Positions 45,650 to 55,299 of a DNA stretch of 64,000 bases are shown here, one piece after another (position 1 is the first letter of the stretch; the number at the start of each line of letters is the position of its first letter). The notes beneath the pieces are model-generated. The model made no database searches and had not been told where the DNA came from. It saw nothing but the letters and a program-made list of their open reading frames with translations. Source of the stretch: Bacteroidales bacterium (GTDB lineage: Bacteria > Bacteroidota > Bacteroidia > Bacteroidales > Paludibacteraceae); contig SUXD01000001.1 of NCBI GenBank assembly GCA_015061145.1, positions 62,001-126,000 on the forward strand, in the 5' to 3' direction. The translations under genes and the position numbers were made by a program.

Positions 45650-46768
45650 ATGAAGAAAAAGAGTTTTGCATTCTTTTTTCTGCTCTTCGTACTGGCACAG
45701 CAAATGATGGCCAAGTCATGTTATCTGCTTACTTGTGCGCCAGGCGAAAAAGTTTATGAAATTTACGGCCATTCTGCACTGCTTGTAGTTGACGATGAAA
45801 ATATAGGAAGGGTATATAACTACGGCATTTTCTCGTTTTCCGAAGAAAATTTCATGCTGAAATTTGTGCTCGGACAGACAAACTATCTGCTTGATGACGA
45901 TGATTTCTATGCTTTCTTGTCGGGCAGAAAAACGGATGTTTCGCTGCTGAAGCTCGATTTGACTGATATTGAGCAAAATCGCTTGGATTCGCTCTTGCAG
46001 GAAAATATGCGTATAGAAAACCGCCGTTATCTATACAACTATTTCAACGACAACTGCGCCACGCGTATACGCGACTTGATTGAAAAAAGCGCACATGTGT
46101 CATATAATGAAATTCCTGCCGCCACCTATCGTACTTGTGTGCGTGACTGTGTGGGCGACAACTGGCAGATGTTCGGCATCAACTTGCTGCTTGGCGCGCC
46201 GGCCGATACGCTTATTTCGGTGCGCGAACAAATGTTTTTGCCATTGGTGATGGAGGAGGCGTTCGCGTCGGCAACGGTGATGCGCGACAGCATGACTGCT
46301 CCTTTGGCCTCAACACCGGCAGCGCTTATCCCTGGCAGGCAAGCTAATCATGAGGCGCAGAAATCGTTGTTCTCACCGACACTTTTTTTTGCCTTGTTGC
46401 TGATGGCGGTGGCATGGTGCACTTTGCGTGAGTGGCGCAAAAAACGATGGAACCGTGCTGTAGATGCGTTGTTGCTGTTGTCGTGCGGATTGGCAGGTGT
46501 CATCGTTTGTTTCGTGTCGTTTTTCTCCATTCACCCTACGGTTTACCCCAATTATGTGGCGCTGCTGATGCATCCTTTGCAACTGGTGGCGCTCGCATTG
46601 CTGTTTTTTTCTCCAAAGAGCTATGTGTATTATGCCTGCCTGAATCTGTTGTCGCTTGCGGTAATGATGGCGATTGGCCTTTGCGGTGTGCAGCATTTCG
46701 ATGCTGGCGTGTATTTGCTTGCCGCTGCTTTCTTTATGCGTGCTCCGCTGATGGTGCTCCGCTTTTGA
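45650..46768 (+). CDS. DUF4105 family membrane/periplasmic protein
   Basis: A 372-residue protein. A signal peptide (about residues 1-21) is followed by the DUF4105 domain with EKVYEIYGHSALLVVDD, GRVYNYGIFSF, RRYLYNYFNDNCATRIRDL; the conserved His and the NDNCATR segment resemble a cysteine-peptidase-like (NlpC/Lnb) active site. The C-terminal 130 residues contain four probable membrane helices. The family is common in Bacteroidota and its function is not established. It is cotranscribed with the porT-like gene. Confidence 0.82.
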   Translation: MKKKSFAFFFLLFVLAQQMMAKSCYLLTCAPGEKVYEIYGHSALLVVDDENIGRVYNYGIFSFSEENFMLKFVLGQTNYLLDDDDFYAFLSGRKTDVSLLKLDLTDIEQNRLDSLLQENMRIENRRYLYNYFNDNCATRIRDLIEKSAHVSYNEIPAATYRTCVRDCVGDNWQMFGINLLLGAPADTLISVREQMFLPLVMEEAFASATVMRDSMTAPLASTPAALIPGRQANHEAQKSLFSPTLFFALLLMAVAWCTLREWRKKRWNRAVDALLLLSCGLAGVIVCFVSFFSIHPTVYPNYVALLMHPLQLVALALLFFSPKSYVYYACLNLLSLAVMMAIGLCGVQHFDAGVYLLAAAFFMRAPLMVLRF

Positions 46769-46858
46769 TATTGAGGCTTGAACTCATATATTGCCGATAA
46801 AATATTTTTTTTGCGGAGAAGATTTTGATTTCTTGCCAAAAACATTTAAATTTACAAA

Positions 46859-46881
46859 CACTTAACGCTGATTGTTAAGTG
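46859..46881. repeat. Inverted repeat upstream of a secreted-protein gene
   Basis: A perfect 8-bp inverted repeat, CACTTAAC and GTTAAGTG, with a 7-base spacer, 56 bases before the start codon. It is followed by A-rich not T-rich sequence, so it is not a plus-strand terminator; it could be an operator or mRNA leader hairpin. Confidence 0.45.
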
Positions 46882-46936
46882 CGAAAAAAGACCAAAACAA
46901 CAATTTAATGTATAACAATTTAAAATCATTTGCGTT

Positions 46937-48286
46937 ATGAAGAAATTATTTACTTTTTTGGCTGCCGTACTTTTCGTCGGCAGTATGACGGCTACGGTAA
47001 ACACTGGAGCCAAAGCTCTCTCCTCTTTTATTCATGGCGAGTACGTTGCTAAGACTGCTGAACTGCAGGCAGTCAGTGATTCCACCACATGGGATTTTTC
47101 CATGATTGCAGCCAATACGGAAAATGCCTTCTATAGCAGCAACGGCATCAAGCTGACGGCAGAATCAACGCCGAATAAGGATGAAGAAGTTGTCTATGCT
47201 AATTATTCAGCCGATTATATGACTTTTGGCGAAGGCTTTGATGCTACTACCATGGCATTCAAAGGAGAGTTTCCTATCTGCAAGAATCAGTACTGCCAGG
47301 CTGGTACGCTTCATTTCAAGGCAGAAGTTCCCGGAACTATCGTAGTCAAGTTCTCCGATACCGGTTCGTCCGCAAGTGCAAGTGCAGTAAAACGCTATCT
47401 CGTTGTAAATGATGAGCAGACCGAATATTGGACCTCTCGTCCCAACAATGGCGAGGATTCGTACGAGGCTAAACTCAATGTGATTTCGGATGCTATTGAA
47501 GTTCCTGCCGGAGATGTTACCATTACCGGTTCGTCTGCCATCATTATTTATTTCGTCACCTTCGTTCCTGCAAAAGCAGAAGGTCCGAAGAATCTCGGAG
47601 AGAAAACCATCGCCGAGTTCCTCGATCTCAAGAATACCGTAGATACATGCGTGCTGACCGGTGTCGTTACTTCGATTACCAGCACCACTTACGGCAACCT
47701 CTATCTTGCTGAAGAGACCGACACCCTTTATGTATATGGCGTCCTTACTCCGGCTGGTGAGGCTAAGAAATTTGAGAACCTCGGCGTAGAAGTAAACGAT
47801 ACCCTGACCATTAAGGCTATTTATAGTGAGTATCAAGGTAATCCGCAGGTTAAAAATGCTGTCTTCGTTGATGTCAAGAAATATGTTGAGCCGGCAACCA
47901 CCTACTCGCTGGACATTACTCCTGCCGAGCATGCAGACTACACGGTCACGGTCGGTGGCGAGATAGTTGGCGACGAGGTTGAACTCGAGGAAGGTGATGA
48001 AGTTGTCATCACGGCGACACCCGAACAGGGCTACGAGTATGCCAAGACTCCCGAGGGTTGGGTGAAACTGCTTGACGGCACCGGCATCACAGCTACCTTC
48101 ACGGTTTCTGGCGCCGATCTCACGATCAATATCCCGGAACCGAAGGTGAAATCAGCTGGCATTGAAGATTTGCAAAGCGACAAAGCAGCGGGCAGCAAGG
48201 CACAGAAAGTGCTCATTGACGGTGTGATGTACATTATCCTGCCCGACGGCAGTGTAATCAGCGGAAGCGGTGCAAGAGTGAAATAA
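46937..48286 (+). CDS. Secreted multidomain protein with OB-like domain and conserved C-terminal tail, function unknown
   Basis: A 449-residue protein. Signal peptide about residues 1-20. Residues about 45-215 form a beta-sandwich-like domain (TTWDFSMIAAN to IIIYFVTFVPA) as seen in carbohydrate-associated proteins. Residues about 222-320 (KTIAEFLDLKNTVDTCVLTG, NLYLAEETDTLYVYGVL, NDTLTIKAIYSEYQGNPQ) match the OB-like domain common in secreted Bacteroidales proteins. A short beta domain follows, then a tail from GIEDLQS with QKVLIDGVMYIILPDG, similar to the tail of the 33432 protein. No catalytic motif is seen. Confidence 0.75.
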   Translation: MKKLFTFLAAVLFVGSMTATVNTGAKALSSFIHGEYVAKTAELQAVSDSTTWDFSMIAANTENAFYSSNGIKLTAESTPNKDEEVVYANYSADYMTFGEGFDATTMAFKGEFPICKNQYCQAGTLHFKAEVPGTIVVKFSDTGSSASASAVKRYLVVNDEQTEYWTSRPNNGEDSYEAKLNVISDAIEVPAGDVTITGSSAIIIYFVTFVPAKAEGPKNLGEKTIAEFLDLKNTVDTCVLTGVVTSITSTTYGNLYLAEETDTLYVYGVLTPAGEAKKFENLGVEVNDTLTIKAIYSEYQGNPQVKNAVFVDVKKYVEPATTYSLDITPAEHADYTVTVGGEIVGDEVELEEGDEVVITATPEQGYEYAKTPEGWVKLLDGTGITATFTVSGADLTINIPEPKVKSAGIEDLQSDKAAGSKAQKVLIDGVMYIILPDGSVISGSGARVK

Positions 48287-48350
48287 AACGCGCTGTCATC
48301 ATAGATGGCAAAAAGGTCATCTTGCATAAGTAAAAAAAACTGCATATAGA

Positions 48351-48395
48351 AAAAAGGTTTGCGTTGTCCGTTACTGGAGGCGCAGACCTTTTTTG
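48351..48395 (+). terminator. Terminator after the secreted multidomain protein gene
   Basis: An 8-bp GC-containing stem (48356-48363 with 48381-48388) extended by A5/T5, followed by more T residues. Confidence 0.75.
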
Positions 48396-48642
48396 TTTCA
48401 AGTGAATGGCAGGCTTATTTCCCAAAGACCACAAAGAAAAGGTGTCCCAAAACAAGCTTTAAGAAACTGAAAATCCTTGCAATTGTTCTGAAAAATGAAT
48501 CAATAAAATTTCAAACAGTTTCTTGGTAGCCTAATGTCAATGTCAAAATTATTGGAATTAAAATAATTGAAAAATTGGATAATTGAATGCTCGTCCGTTC
48601 CTAATTCTCCACTGTCCATTATCAATTATCAATTTAATTGTC
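48396..48642. other. Intergenic region with repetitive AT-rich sequence, no gene seen
   Basis: About 250 bases without a coding frame. The last 60 bases contain alternating motifs such as ATTATCAATT that recur upstream of guaA. Confidence 0.5.
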
Positions 48643-48650
48643 TATCTTTG
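48643..48650 (+). promoter_or_regulatory. Promoter -7 element of ung
   Basis: TATCTTTG, exact consensus, 16 bases before the ung ATG. The 37 bases ending here (48615-48651) match the guaA promoter region at 32 positions. Confidence 0.65.
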
Positions 48651-48666
48651 TGAAAAATCTTGCGAA

Positions 48667-49329
48667 ATGGATGTAAGGATAGAACCATCGTGGAAAAAAG
48701 TTTTGCAATCGGAGTTCGATGAGCCTTATTTTGTTGAACTGACAGATTTTGTGCGTTCGGAATATGCTTCGCGAAAGATATTCCCGCCCGCCAAACTGAT
48801 TTTCAATGCGTTCGATCAATGCCCGTTCGACAAAGTGAAAGTGGTGATATTGGGGCAAGACCCCTACCATGATGATGGTCAAGCGCACGGGTTGTGCTTC
48901 TCGGTGAACGACGGTGTGCAGTATCCGCCTTCGTTGCAGAATATCTTTAAGGAGATACACGACGATTTGGGCGTTGCCGTGCCGCAGTCGGGCAATTTGG
49001 AGCGCTGGGCGCAGCAAGGTGTGCTGCTGCTCAATGCCACGCTCACCGTGAGGGCGCATCAGGCAGGCTCGCACCAGAACAAGGGTTGGGAACGCTTTAC
49101 CGATGCTGTGATACGGAAGATAGCCGAAGAGCGTCAGCATGTGGTGTTTATGCTGTGGGGTTCGTATGCGCAGCGCAAAGGTGCATTCATCGACACCAGC
49201 CGCCATTTGGTGCTGAAAGCGGTTCACCCGTCGCCGTTGTCGGCCTATCGCGGCTTTTTCGGATGCAAACATTTCTCGCAAGCCAATAATTATTTGATTT
49301 CAAACGGATTAACGCCAATAGAGTGGTGA
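48667..49329 (+). CDS. ung: Uracil-DNA glycosylase
   Basis: Removes uracil from DNA. The 220-residue protein has the catalytic motif ILGQDPYHDD with Asp65, the uracil-binding FSV and LLLNATLTV segments, and the HPSPLSAYRGFFG loop that inserts into the DNA minor groove. The start MDVRIEPSW is chosen because the promoter lies within the longer open frame. Length is normal for family 1. Confidence 0.97.
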   Translation: MDVRIEPSWKKVLQSEFDEPYFVELTDFVRSEYASRKIFPPAKLIFNAFDQCPFDKVKVVILGQDPYHDDGQAHGLCFSVNDGVQYPPSLQNIFKEIHDDLGVAVPQSGNLERWAQQGVLLLNATLTVRAHQAGSHQNKGWERFTDAVIRKIAEERQHVVFMLWGSYAQRKGAFIDTSRHLVLKAVHPSPLSAYRGFFGCKHFSQANNYLISNGLTPIEW

Positions 49330-49330
49330 C

Positions 49331-49376
49331 AATTCATAATTCATAATTCATAATTCATAATTCATAATTCATAATT
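49331..49376. repeat. Short tandem repeat, six copies of a 7-base unit
   Basis: AATTCAT is repeated six times without mismatch from 49331 to 49372, followed by a partial AATT, filling the gap between ung and metA. Copy number may vary by slippage and could change spacing of expression signals ahead of metA. Confidence 0.9.
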
Positions 49377-49381
49377 GACTT

Positions 49382-50299
49382 ATGCCATTAAATATTCCAG
49401 AAAAATTACCAGCTATCGAACTGCTGAAAAAAGAAAATATCTTTGTCATCGACTCGAAACGTGCCAACAAACAGGATATCCGTCCGTTGAAAATCGCGTT
49501 TCTGAATCTGATGCCGATAAAGATAACGGCCGAAACAGATTTTATCCGTCTGCTTTCGAACACGCCGTTGCAGATTGAGATAGAGTTTATCAAAATAAAG
49601 AGCCATACCTCGAAAAATACGCCGGTAGAGCACATGCAGGCGTTTTACATTGACTTCGACCAGATAAAGGAACACAAGTATGATGCGCTGATTATCAATG
49701 GTGCGCCGCTCGATTTTGTGGAATACGAGGATGTGAAATATTGGGATGAGCTTACCGAAATTCTCGATTGGGCAAAAACTAATGTCACCGCCCGCTTCTT
49801 CATCTGCTGGGGGGCGTTTGCAGCGATGTATTATTATTATGGAATTCCAAAATATGTGCTTCCTAAGAAGCGTTTCGGCATATACGAACACAAGGTGAAG
49901 GATGCTAAAAATCCAATATTCCGCGGGTTTGACGATTATTTCTATATGCCTTACAGCCGTCACATCGAAGTGCACAAAGAAGATGTGGAAAAGGTGAAAG
50001 GACTGAAAATTATAGCAGAATCAACCGATGGCGATGTGGGCATTGTGATGGGGCAGCGCGGAAGGGAATTTTTCGTGTTCGGACATCCCGAATATGTGGC
50101 CGACACCTTGGCGAACGAGTATTATCGCGACAAAGAGCAAGGAAAGCCTATTGAGATTCCCGAACATTATTTCGAGAACGACGACCCTCGTAAAAAACCT
50201 GTGGTTCGTTGGCGCTCGCATGCCAATCTGTTGTTTACCAACTGGCTGAACTATTTTGTGTATCAGGCTACTCCTTACGACATCAATTCGATACATTAA
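49382..50299 (+). CDS. metA: Homoserine O-acyltransferase (succinyl/acetyl)
   Basis: Activates homoserine for methionine synthesis. The 305-residue protein matches the MetA family over its length: LKIAFLNLMPIK, TDFIRLLSNTPLQIE, NGAPLDFVEYEDVKYW, and the nucleophile Cys142 in FFICWGAFAAMYYYYGIPKY. The His in FGHPEYV completes the catalytic pair. Whether acetyl- or succinyl-CoA is used cannot be judged safely; many MetA-type enzymes outside enterobacteria use acetyl-CoA. It sits next to a tandem repeat that replaces an ordinary leader. No SAM riboswitch is seen upstream. Confidence 0.95.
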   Translation: MPLNIPEKLPAIELLKKENIFVIDSKRANKQDIRPLKIAFLNLMPIKITAETDFIRLLSNTPLQIEIEFIKIKSHTSKNTPVEHMQAFYIDFDQIKEHKYDALIINGAPLDFVEYEDVKYWDELTEILDWAKTNVTARFFICWGAFAAMYYYYGIPKYVLPKKRFGIYEHKVKDAKNPIFRGFDDYFYMPYSRHIEVHKEDVEKVKGLKIIAESTDGDVGIVMGQRGREFFVFGHPEYVADTLANEYYRDKEQGKPIEIPEHYFENDDPRKKPVVRWRSHANLLFTNWLNYFVYQATPYDINSIH

Positions 50300-50329
50300 A
50301 CTGCTTCAGCGCGGCAAAAAACGTTTTGA

Positions 50330-52147
50330 ATGGAACTTCTCTCTCCAGCCAAAGACATAGCCTGCGGCATCGCGGCTGTCAATCATGGTGCCGATGCAGT
50401 ATATATTGGCGCATCAGATTATGGTGCGCGTCGTTCGGCGGCCAATTCCGTGTCGGACATTGAGCAGTTGGTGAAGTATGCCCATCGGTATCATGCCCGG
50501 ATATATGTCACGCTGAATACCATATTGCGTGATGAGGAGCTAGAGCCTGTTCGAAGGCTGGCTTGGCAACTTTACGACGCAGGCGTCGACGCTTTTATCG
50601 TGCAAGATATGGCGTTGCTCGAAATGGATATGCCTCCAGTGCCGCTTCATGCCAGTACGCAGATGGACAACCGAACGGCGGAAAAGGTGCTGTTTCTCGA
50701 AAAATGCGGCTTCCGTCAGGTGGTGCTGGCGCGCGAAACGCCGTTGGCGACTGTGCGTGAGATTGCCTCGCAGACCAATGCGGCGTTGGAGTATTTTGTG
50801 CATGGCGCGTTGTGTGTGAGTTACAATGGGCAGTGCTATTTGAGTGCCGCCGCATGCGGACGGAGTGCCAACCGTGGCGAATGCGCCCAATATTGCCGTT
50901 TGCCGTACGACTTGATGTCAGCCGACGGAAAAATGTTGAGAAAAGGGAAATACTTGCTTTCGCTCAACGATTTGAATCTCTCCGAACACCTGTTGGAACT
51001 GATGGATGCCGGCATTTCTTCTTTCAAAATAGAAGGACGGCTGAAAGATGAAAACTATGTGAAGAACGTGACGGCCTATTATCGCCAGAAGATGGATGCC
51101 ATATTGGAAGGACATCCACATTATCGCGCTTCTTCGTCAGGAAAAACGACTTTCTTCTTTACTCCCAATCCTCAGAAAACCTTTTCGCGTGGCATGACGA
51201 CGTATTTCCTTTATGGACGGGATAAGAACACGGTTTATTCTATGCACGCTACGCCAAAGTCGCAAGGCGAACTGATAGGCACGGTGAAACAGTCGTTTCC
51301 CGACAGTCTTTCGCTTCAGTTGCGTGAGGGGGTGGCTTGTCATAATGGCGACGGTTGTTATTTTATTGACAAAGAAGGCGAACTTTGCGGATTCAGGGTG
51401 AATCGAGCAGAGGGAGCGCGTTTGTTCCCCAACGAAAAGGTGATGCCCGAGCGAGGTGTAGCGGTTTATCGCAACTATGATGCGGAATTCATGAAAATCC
51501 TTTCGGGCAAAACAGCCGAGCGCAGAGTGGCGGCAGATATTGTTTTTGAAGAGACGGAACAAGGGTTCGCGTTGCGGCTGACCGACGAAGACGGAAATAT
51601 GGTCAGCAAAGTAATGCGCGCCGATAAGGAATTGGCTAAAAATGCAGCGCGTGCCGAAGAAAATTTGCGTGCGCAGCTTGTCAAAATCGGCAATACCTAT
51701 TTCTATCCCCGAAAGGTGGAAATTCGATTGTCCCAAATGTATTTCATTCCGATGTCGATACTGGCAGAGTGCCGCAGGGAGGCGTTCGACCTCCTGGCGA
51801 CGGAACGTGAGCAGGCTTATACGCCGCAACGCGCAACGATGCGGCCTACCTCACATCCTTATGTGACGGACCGCCTGGATTATACGGGCAATGTATGCAA
51901 CAGCAAGGCCGAAGCGTTCTATCGTCGGCATGGTGTCACGCATATCGAATCCGCGTATGAACTGCAGCCACGGGAGCAAGTGCCTGTGATGTTCACCAAA
52001 TATTGCATTAAATACAGCATTGGCCTTTGTCCGAAACATTTCCCCGATGCTGAAAAAGTGAATGAACCGTTGTCGCTGCGCCACGGCAATCTGGTGCTGC
52101 GCTTGCAGTTCGATTGCAAAAACTGCATGATGAAAGTGGTGAAATAA
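50330..52147 (+). CDS. U32-family peptidase (RlhA/YhbU-like)
   Basis: A 605-residue member of family U32. The N-terminal barrel begins MELLSPAKDIACGIAAVNHGADAVYIG and holds the family signature EYFVHGALCVSYNGQCYLS around residues 164-182, with further cysteines in ANRGECAQYCRLPY. The C-terminal half includes a cysteine pair, FDCKNCMMK, that may complete an iron-sulfur site. Bacterial relatives such as RlhA and TrhP act in RNA hydroxylation rather than proteolysis, so an RNA-modifying role is more likely than the peptidase name suggests. Confidence 0.88.
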   Translation: MELLSPAKDIACGIAAVNHGADAVYIGASDYGARRSAANSVSDIEQLVKYAHRYHARIYVTLNTILRDEELEPVRRLAWQLYDAGVDAFIVQDMALLEMDMPPVPLHASTQMDNRTAEKVLFLEKCGFRQVVLARETPLATVREIASQTNAALEYFVHGALCVSYNGQCYLSAAACGRSANRGECAQYCRLPYDLMSADGKMLRKGKYLLSLNDLNLSEHLLELMDAGISSFKIEGRLKDENYVKNVTAYYRQKMDAILEGHPHYRASSSGKTTFFFTPNPQKTFSRGMTTYFLYGRDKNTVYSMHATPKSQGELIGTVKQSFPDSLSLQLREGVACHNGDGCYFIDKEGELCGFRVNRAEGARLFPNEKVMPERGVAVYRNYDAEFMKILSGKTAERRVAADIVFEETEQGFALRLTDEDGNMVSKVMRADKELAKNAARAEENLRAQLVKIGNTYFYPRKVEIRLSQMYFIPMSILAECRREAFDLLATEREQAYTPQRATMRPTSHPYVTDRLDYTGNVCNSKAEAFYRRHGVTHIESAYELQPREQVPVMFTKYCIKYSIGLCPKHFPDAEKVNEPLSLRHGNLVLRLQFDCKNCMMKVVK

Positions 52148-52208
52148 GAGGGAATGCGTCTTTAACTTAGAAATCGGAAATTAGAACTTATAAATCAGAA
52201 TTTTCTTG

Positions 52209-52216
52209 TATCTTTG
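52209..52216 (+). promoter_or_regulatory. Promoter -7 element of the porE-like gene
   Basis: TATCTTTG, exact consensus, 22 bases before the chosen start codon. Confidence 0.65.
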
Positions 52217-52238
52217 TGAGTTAAGTTTTTTGAGAAGA

Positions 52239-54212
52239 ATGAAAACAAGATATATTGCTTTGATTGCTCTGTTGTCGGTGTTTTGCGTTTCGTGCGGCGT
52301 GAAGTCTGCCATCGCTAAAGCCGACAAGAAATATACTGCGGGCGAATACTTCGCGGCAGGAACGGCTTATAAACGTTGCTACAAGCGCGTGCCGTCCAAA
52401 AACAAGCCTTTGCGCGCCGAGGTGTCGATGAAAATGGGCGACTGCTACTGGCGCACCAATAATTCGCGTGCTGAATATGCCTATATGAACGCTATACGCA
52501 ACAAAACCACCGATCCGCTGGCTTTTTTGCGATACGCTGATGCGTTGCGCCGCAACAAGAAATATGCCGATGCCAAGAAGAATTATGTGATTTATAGTCA
52601 GCTTGTTCCGGATGATGTGCGTGGAGCTAATGGCGTAGAGTCGTGCGACAGTCTGCAGTCATGGAACAGCGAACGCCAATACTATAAAGCGAAGAAGTGC
52701 GACGAACTGAACATGAAAAAATCGTCGGAGTTTTGTCCGGCCTTCCCTGCCGACGGCGATGTGGTATACTTTAATTCTACGCGCCCCAACGAGGAGACGG
52801 GCGGCAAGGCAAGTGCTGTCACTGGATTGCGCAATAACGATATTTTTGTGGCAAAAAAGAACATGGCAGGGAAATGGGAGGCGGCCTATGCCGTTGAGGG
52901 TGACTTGAACTCGGCTCACGACGAAGGTGTGATTTCTTTCTCGCCCGATGGCAAGACAATGTATTTCACCAAATGTCCATCGGCTGCCGAAACGGACAAA
53001 ACGGCCGAGATACACATGTCAAAACGCTCCGGAGCCAAATGGAGCGCAGGCGAGCGCGTGAAAGTGCTGTCAGACTCCACGCTGATGGCGGCGCATCCTA
53101 CGCTCTCGCCGGATGAGAAATATCTGTATTTCGTGTCGGATATGGAAGGCGGATTTGGCGGCAAAGACATTTGGCGCGTAGAGGAAATTAACGGCAAATG
53201 GAGTCTGCCCGAAAATCTTGGACCGGAGGTGAATACCGCCGGCGACGAGATGTTTCCCTATATGCGTGACAACGGCGAGCTTTATTTCTCGTCTGACGGA
53301 CATCCCGGTTATGGCGGCTTGGATATCTTTAAGGCTATCGTGGGCGACGACGGCAAATGGAAAGTGCAGAACATGAAGCGCCCTTTCAACTCCAACGGCG
53401 ACGATTTCGGCATTTCGTTTGTTCCGAAAGGCAATACGGGTTTTTTCTCGTCGAACAGGGGCGAGACGAAAGGATACGACAAACTGTGGGCGTTTGAGGA
53501 TGTGAAAATCGTATATGCCGTCAGCGGCGTGGTGACTGATTCTAAAAACGAACCGCTGTCGGATGTCACAATCCGCATAGTGGGCGATGACGGTACTAAT
53601 GCGAAATTCCGCACGCAAAAAAACGGTTCGTTCGAGTATCAGTTAAAAGAGAATGTCCGTTATGTGATGCTGGCATCGTGCCGCGGATACCTGAATAGAA
53701 AAGAGTCTGTTTCGACTGTGGGGCTGGAAGACGGCAAGGAATTTAAGAAAAATATTCAGCTGGCGTCGATAAGCAAACCGGTGCAGGTGAACAATATCTT
53801 CTACGAATTCGGCAAATGGACCCTTACGCCCGATTCGGAAGCGGGATTGAAGGATTTGGCGAAAATCCTGACCGATAACCCGAATATCACAATGGAAATA
53901 AGTGCGCATACCGATATGGTGGGTACCAATGCGGCCAACAAAGAGTTGTCGGAGAAGCGTGCGCAAGAGGTGGTGAAATATCTGTTGAAAGCCGGTATAG
54001 AGCCTGAGCGTGTGACGCCTGTGGGTTATGGCGAGGAACAGCCTGTGGTGGTTGACGCCAATCTGGCGAAGAAATACAATTTCCTCCGTGTGGGCGAAGT
54101 GCTGGACGAGACTTCCGTCTTGAGCCGTCCGCAAGACCAGCAGGAGATTATCAACCAGATAAACCGACGCACAGAATTCCGCGTGCTGAAAACAACTTAT
54201 AATATGTATTAA
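52239..54212 (+). CDS. porE: PorE-like OmpA-family lipoprotein (type IX secretion)
   Basis: A 657-residue protein with the PorE domain order. Start [20 protein letters not shown] gives a lipoprotein signal with Cys at residue 19. Then come TPR-like helices (about 25-140), a WD40/TolB-like beta-propeller (about 160-430: [37 protein letters not shown]), a carboxypeptidase-regulatory-like domain (about 440-510: [18 protein letters not shown]) and an OmpA domain (about 520-640: [33 protein letters not shown]). In P. gingivalis PorE is a peptidoglycan-binding part of the type IX secretion apparatus. Other OmpA-propeller proteins exist, so the symbol is probable, not certain. Confidence 0.8.
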   Translation: MKTRYIALIALLSVFCVSCGVKSAIAKADKKYTAGEYFAAGTAYKRCYKRVPSKNKPLRAEVSMKMGDCYWRTNNSRAEYAYMNAIRNKTTDPLAFLRYADALRRNKKYADAKKNYVIYSQLVPDDVRGANGVESCDSLQSWNSERQYYKAKKCDELNMKKSSEFCPAFPADGDVVYFNSTRPNEETGGKASAVTGLRNNDIFVAKKNMAGKWEAAYAVEGDLNSAHDEGVISFSPDGKTMYFTKCPSAAETDKTAEIHMSKRSGAKWSAGERVKVLSDSTLMAAHPTLSPDEKYLYFVSDMEGGFGGKDIWRVEEINGKWSLPENLGPEVNTAGDEMFPYMRDNGELYFSSDGHPGYGGLDIFKAIVGDDGKWKVQNMKRPFNSNGDDFGISFVPKGNTGFFSSNRGETKGYDKLWAFEDVKIVYAVSGVVTDSKNEPLSDVTIRIVGDDGTNAKFRTQKNGSFEYQLKENVRYVMLASCRGYLNRKESVSTVGLEDGKEFKKNIQLASISKPVQVNNIFYEFGKWTLTPDSEAGLKDLAKILTDNPNITMEISAHTDMVGTNAANKELSEKRAQEVVKYLLKAGIEPERVTPVGYGEEQPVVVDANLAKKYNFLRVGEVLDETSVLSRPQDQQEIINQINRRTEFRVLKTTYNMY

Positions 54213-54226
54213 AACAGAAGCGAGAA

Positions 54227-54300
54227 GATAGAAACAAGAAACAAGAAACGAGAAGCGAGACTCAGACTCAAATATTCAAATATTCAAATCTTCAAATCAG
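54227..54300. repeat. Degenerate short repeats between the porE-like gene and thyA
   Basis: Two kinds of simple repeats follow each other: GAAACAAGAAACGAGAAGCGAG and then units of about eight bases such as AAATATTC, AAATATTC, AAATCTTC. Confidence 0.7.
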
Positions 54301-54316
54301 TAATTTAAGAATCCTC

Positions 54317-55183
54317 ATGAAACAATACTTAGACCTTTGCAGCACAATACTTGAACATGGCGTGAGAAAAGACGACCGTACGGGTACGGGCACCATTTCG
54401 TATTTTGGCTATCAGATGCGTTTCAACCTTGAAGACGGATTCCCGTTGCTCACAACCAAGAAATTGCATTTGAAGAGTATTATTTACGAACTGCTTTGGT
54501 TTATCAAAGGCGATACGAATATCAAATATCTGGTGGATAACGGGGTGCGTATATGGAACGATTGGCCGTATGCTGCCTATAAGAAATCTGCTGATTATCA
54601 AGGAGAAACGATAGAGGAGTTCGCGGCAAAGATAAAAGAAAGTGACGTGTTTGCCGAAAAATGGGGACAACTTGGTCCTGTGTACGGCAAACAGTGGCGT
54701 AACTTTGGCGGTGTTGACCAGCTGCAGCAGCTCATCGAACAGATAAAGAACAACCCAACCAGCCGTCGTTTGATAATTTCGGCTTGGAATGCAGGTGAAA
54801 TTGATGCGATGGCACTTCCGCCATGCCATTGCTTTATGCAGTTTTATGTGAACGAAGGCAAACTGTCGTGCCAACTTTACCAGCGTAGCGCAGATGTCTT
54901 TTTGGGTGTGCCGTTCAATGTTGCCAGTTATGCGCTGTTCACGATGATGATAGCGCAAGTGACAGGTCTGAAGCCCGGCACTTTTGTGCATACCCTTGGC
55001 GATGCGCATATCTATACCAACCATTTGGAGCAGGTGAATCTGCAGCTCACACGCGAGCCGCGTCATCTGCCTAAGATGAACATCAACCCGAATGTGAAAA
55101 GCATTTTTGATTTTAAATTTGAAGATTTTGAGCTTACCGATTACGATCCTCATCCGCACATCAAAGGCGTTGTGGCAGTGTAA
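54317..55183 (+). CDS. thyA: Thymidylate synthase
   Basis: Makes dTMP from dUMP with methylene-tetrahydrofolate. The 288-residue protein has the nucleophile Cys170 in [25 protein letters not shown] and the N-terminal DDRTGTGT. It is about 24 residues longer than the E. coli enzyme because of an insertion at residues 85-117, a region where other ThyA proteins also carry inserts. folA follows, so the enzyme that uses the folate and the one that regenerates it are adjacent. Confidence 0.98.
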   Translation: MKQYLDLCSTILEHGVRKDDRTGTGTISYFGYQMRFNLEDGFPLLTTKKLHLKSIIYELLWFIKGDTNIKYLVDNGVRIWNDWPYAAYKKSADYQGETIEEFAAKIKESDVFAEKWGQLGPVYGKQWRNFGGVDQLQQLIEQIKNNPTSRRLIISAWNAGEIDAMALPPCHCFMQFYVNEGKLSCQLYQRSADVFLGVPFNVASYALFTMMIAQVTGLKPGTFVHTLGDAHIYTNHLEQVNLQLTREPRHLPKMNINPNVKSIFDFKFEDFELTDYDPHPHIKGVVAV

Positions 55184-55187
55184 TTAA

Positions 55188-55296
55188 TTAACAATTAACA
55201 ATAGACTTTGACTTTGACGCTGACATCAAATCATTTCATACATCAATACATTTATACATCATACATTGTACACCGTACATAATACATAATACATAA
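55188..55296. repeat. Degenerate short repeats between thyA and folA
   Basis: Simple motifs dominate: TTAACAATTAACAAT, then GACTTTGACTTTGACG, then many variants of TACAT/ATACATAAT up to the folA start. No promoter consensus is evident inside. Confidence 0.7.
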
Positions 55297-55299
55297 ATT

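Noticed and set aside
49331-49376. A CRISPR-like array in the repeated AATTCAT block.
   Set aside because: The unit is 7 bases and contiguous, with no spacers and no cas genes.
49377-49381. A SAM or other methionine riboswitch ahead of metA.
   Set aside because: Only about 50 bases separate ung and metA, and they consist of the tandem repeat; no riboswitch fold fits.
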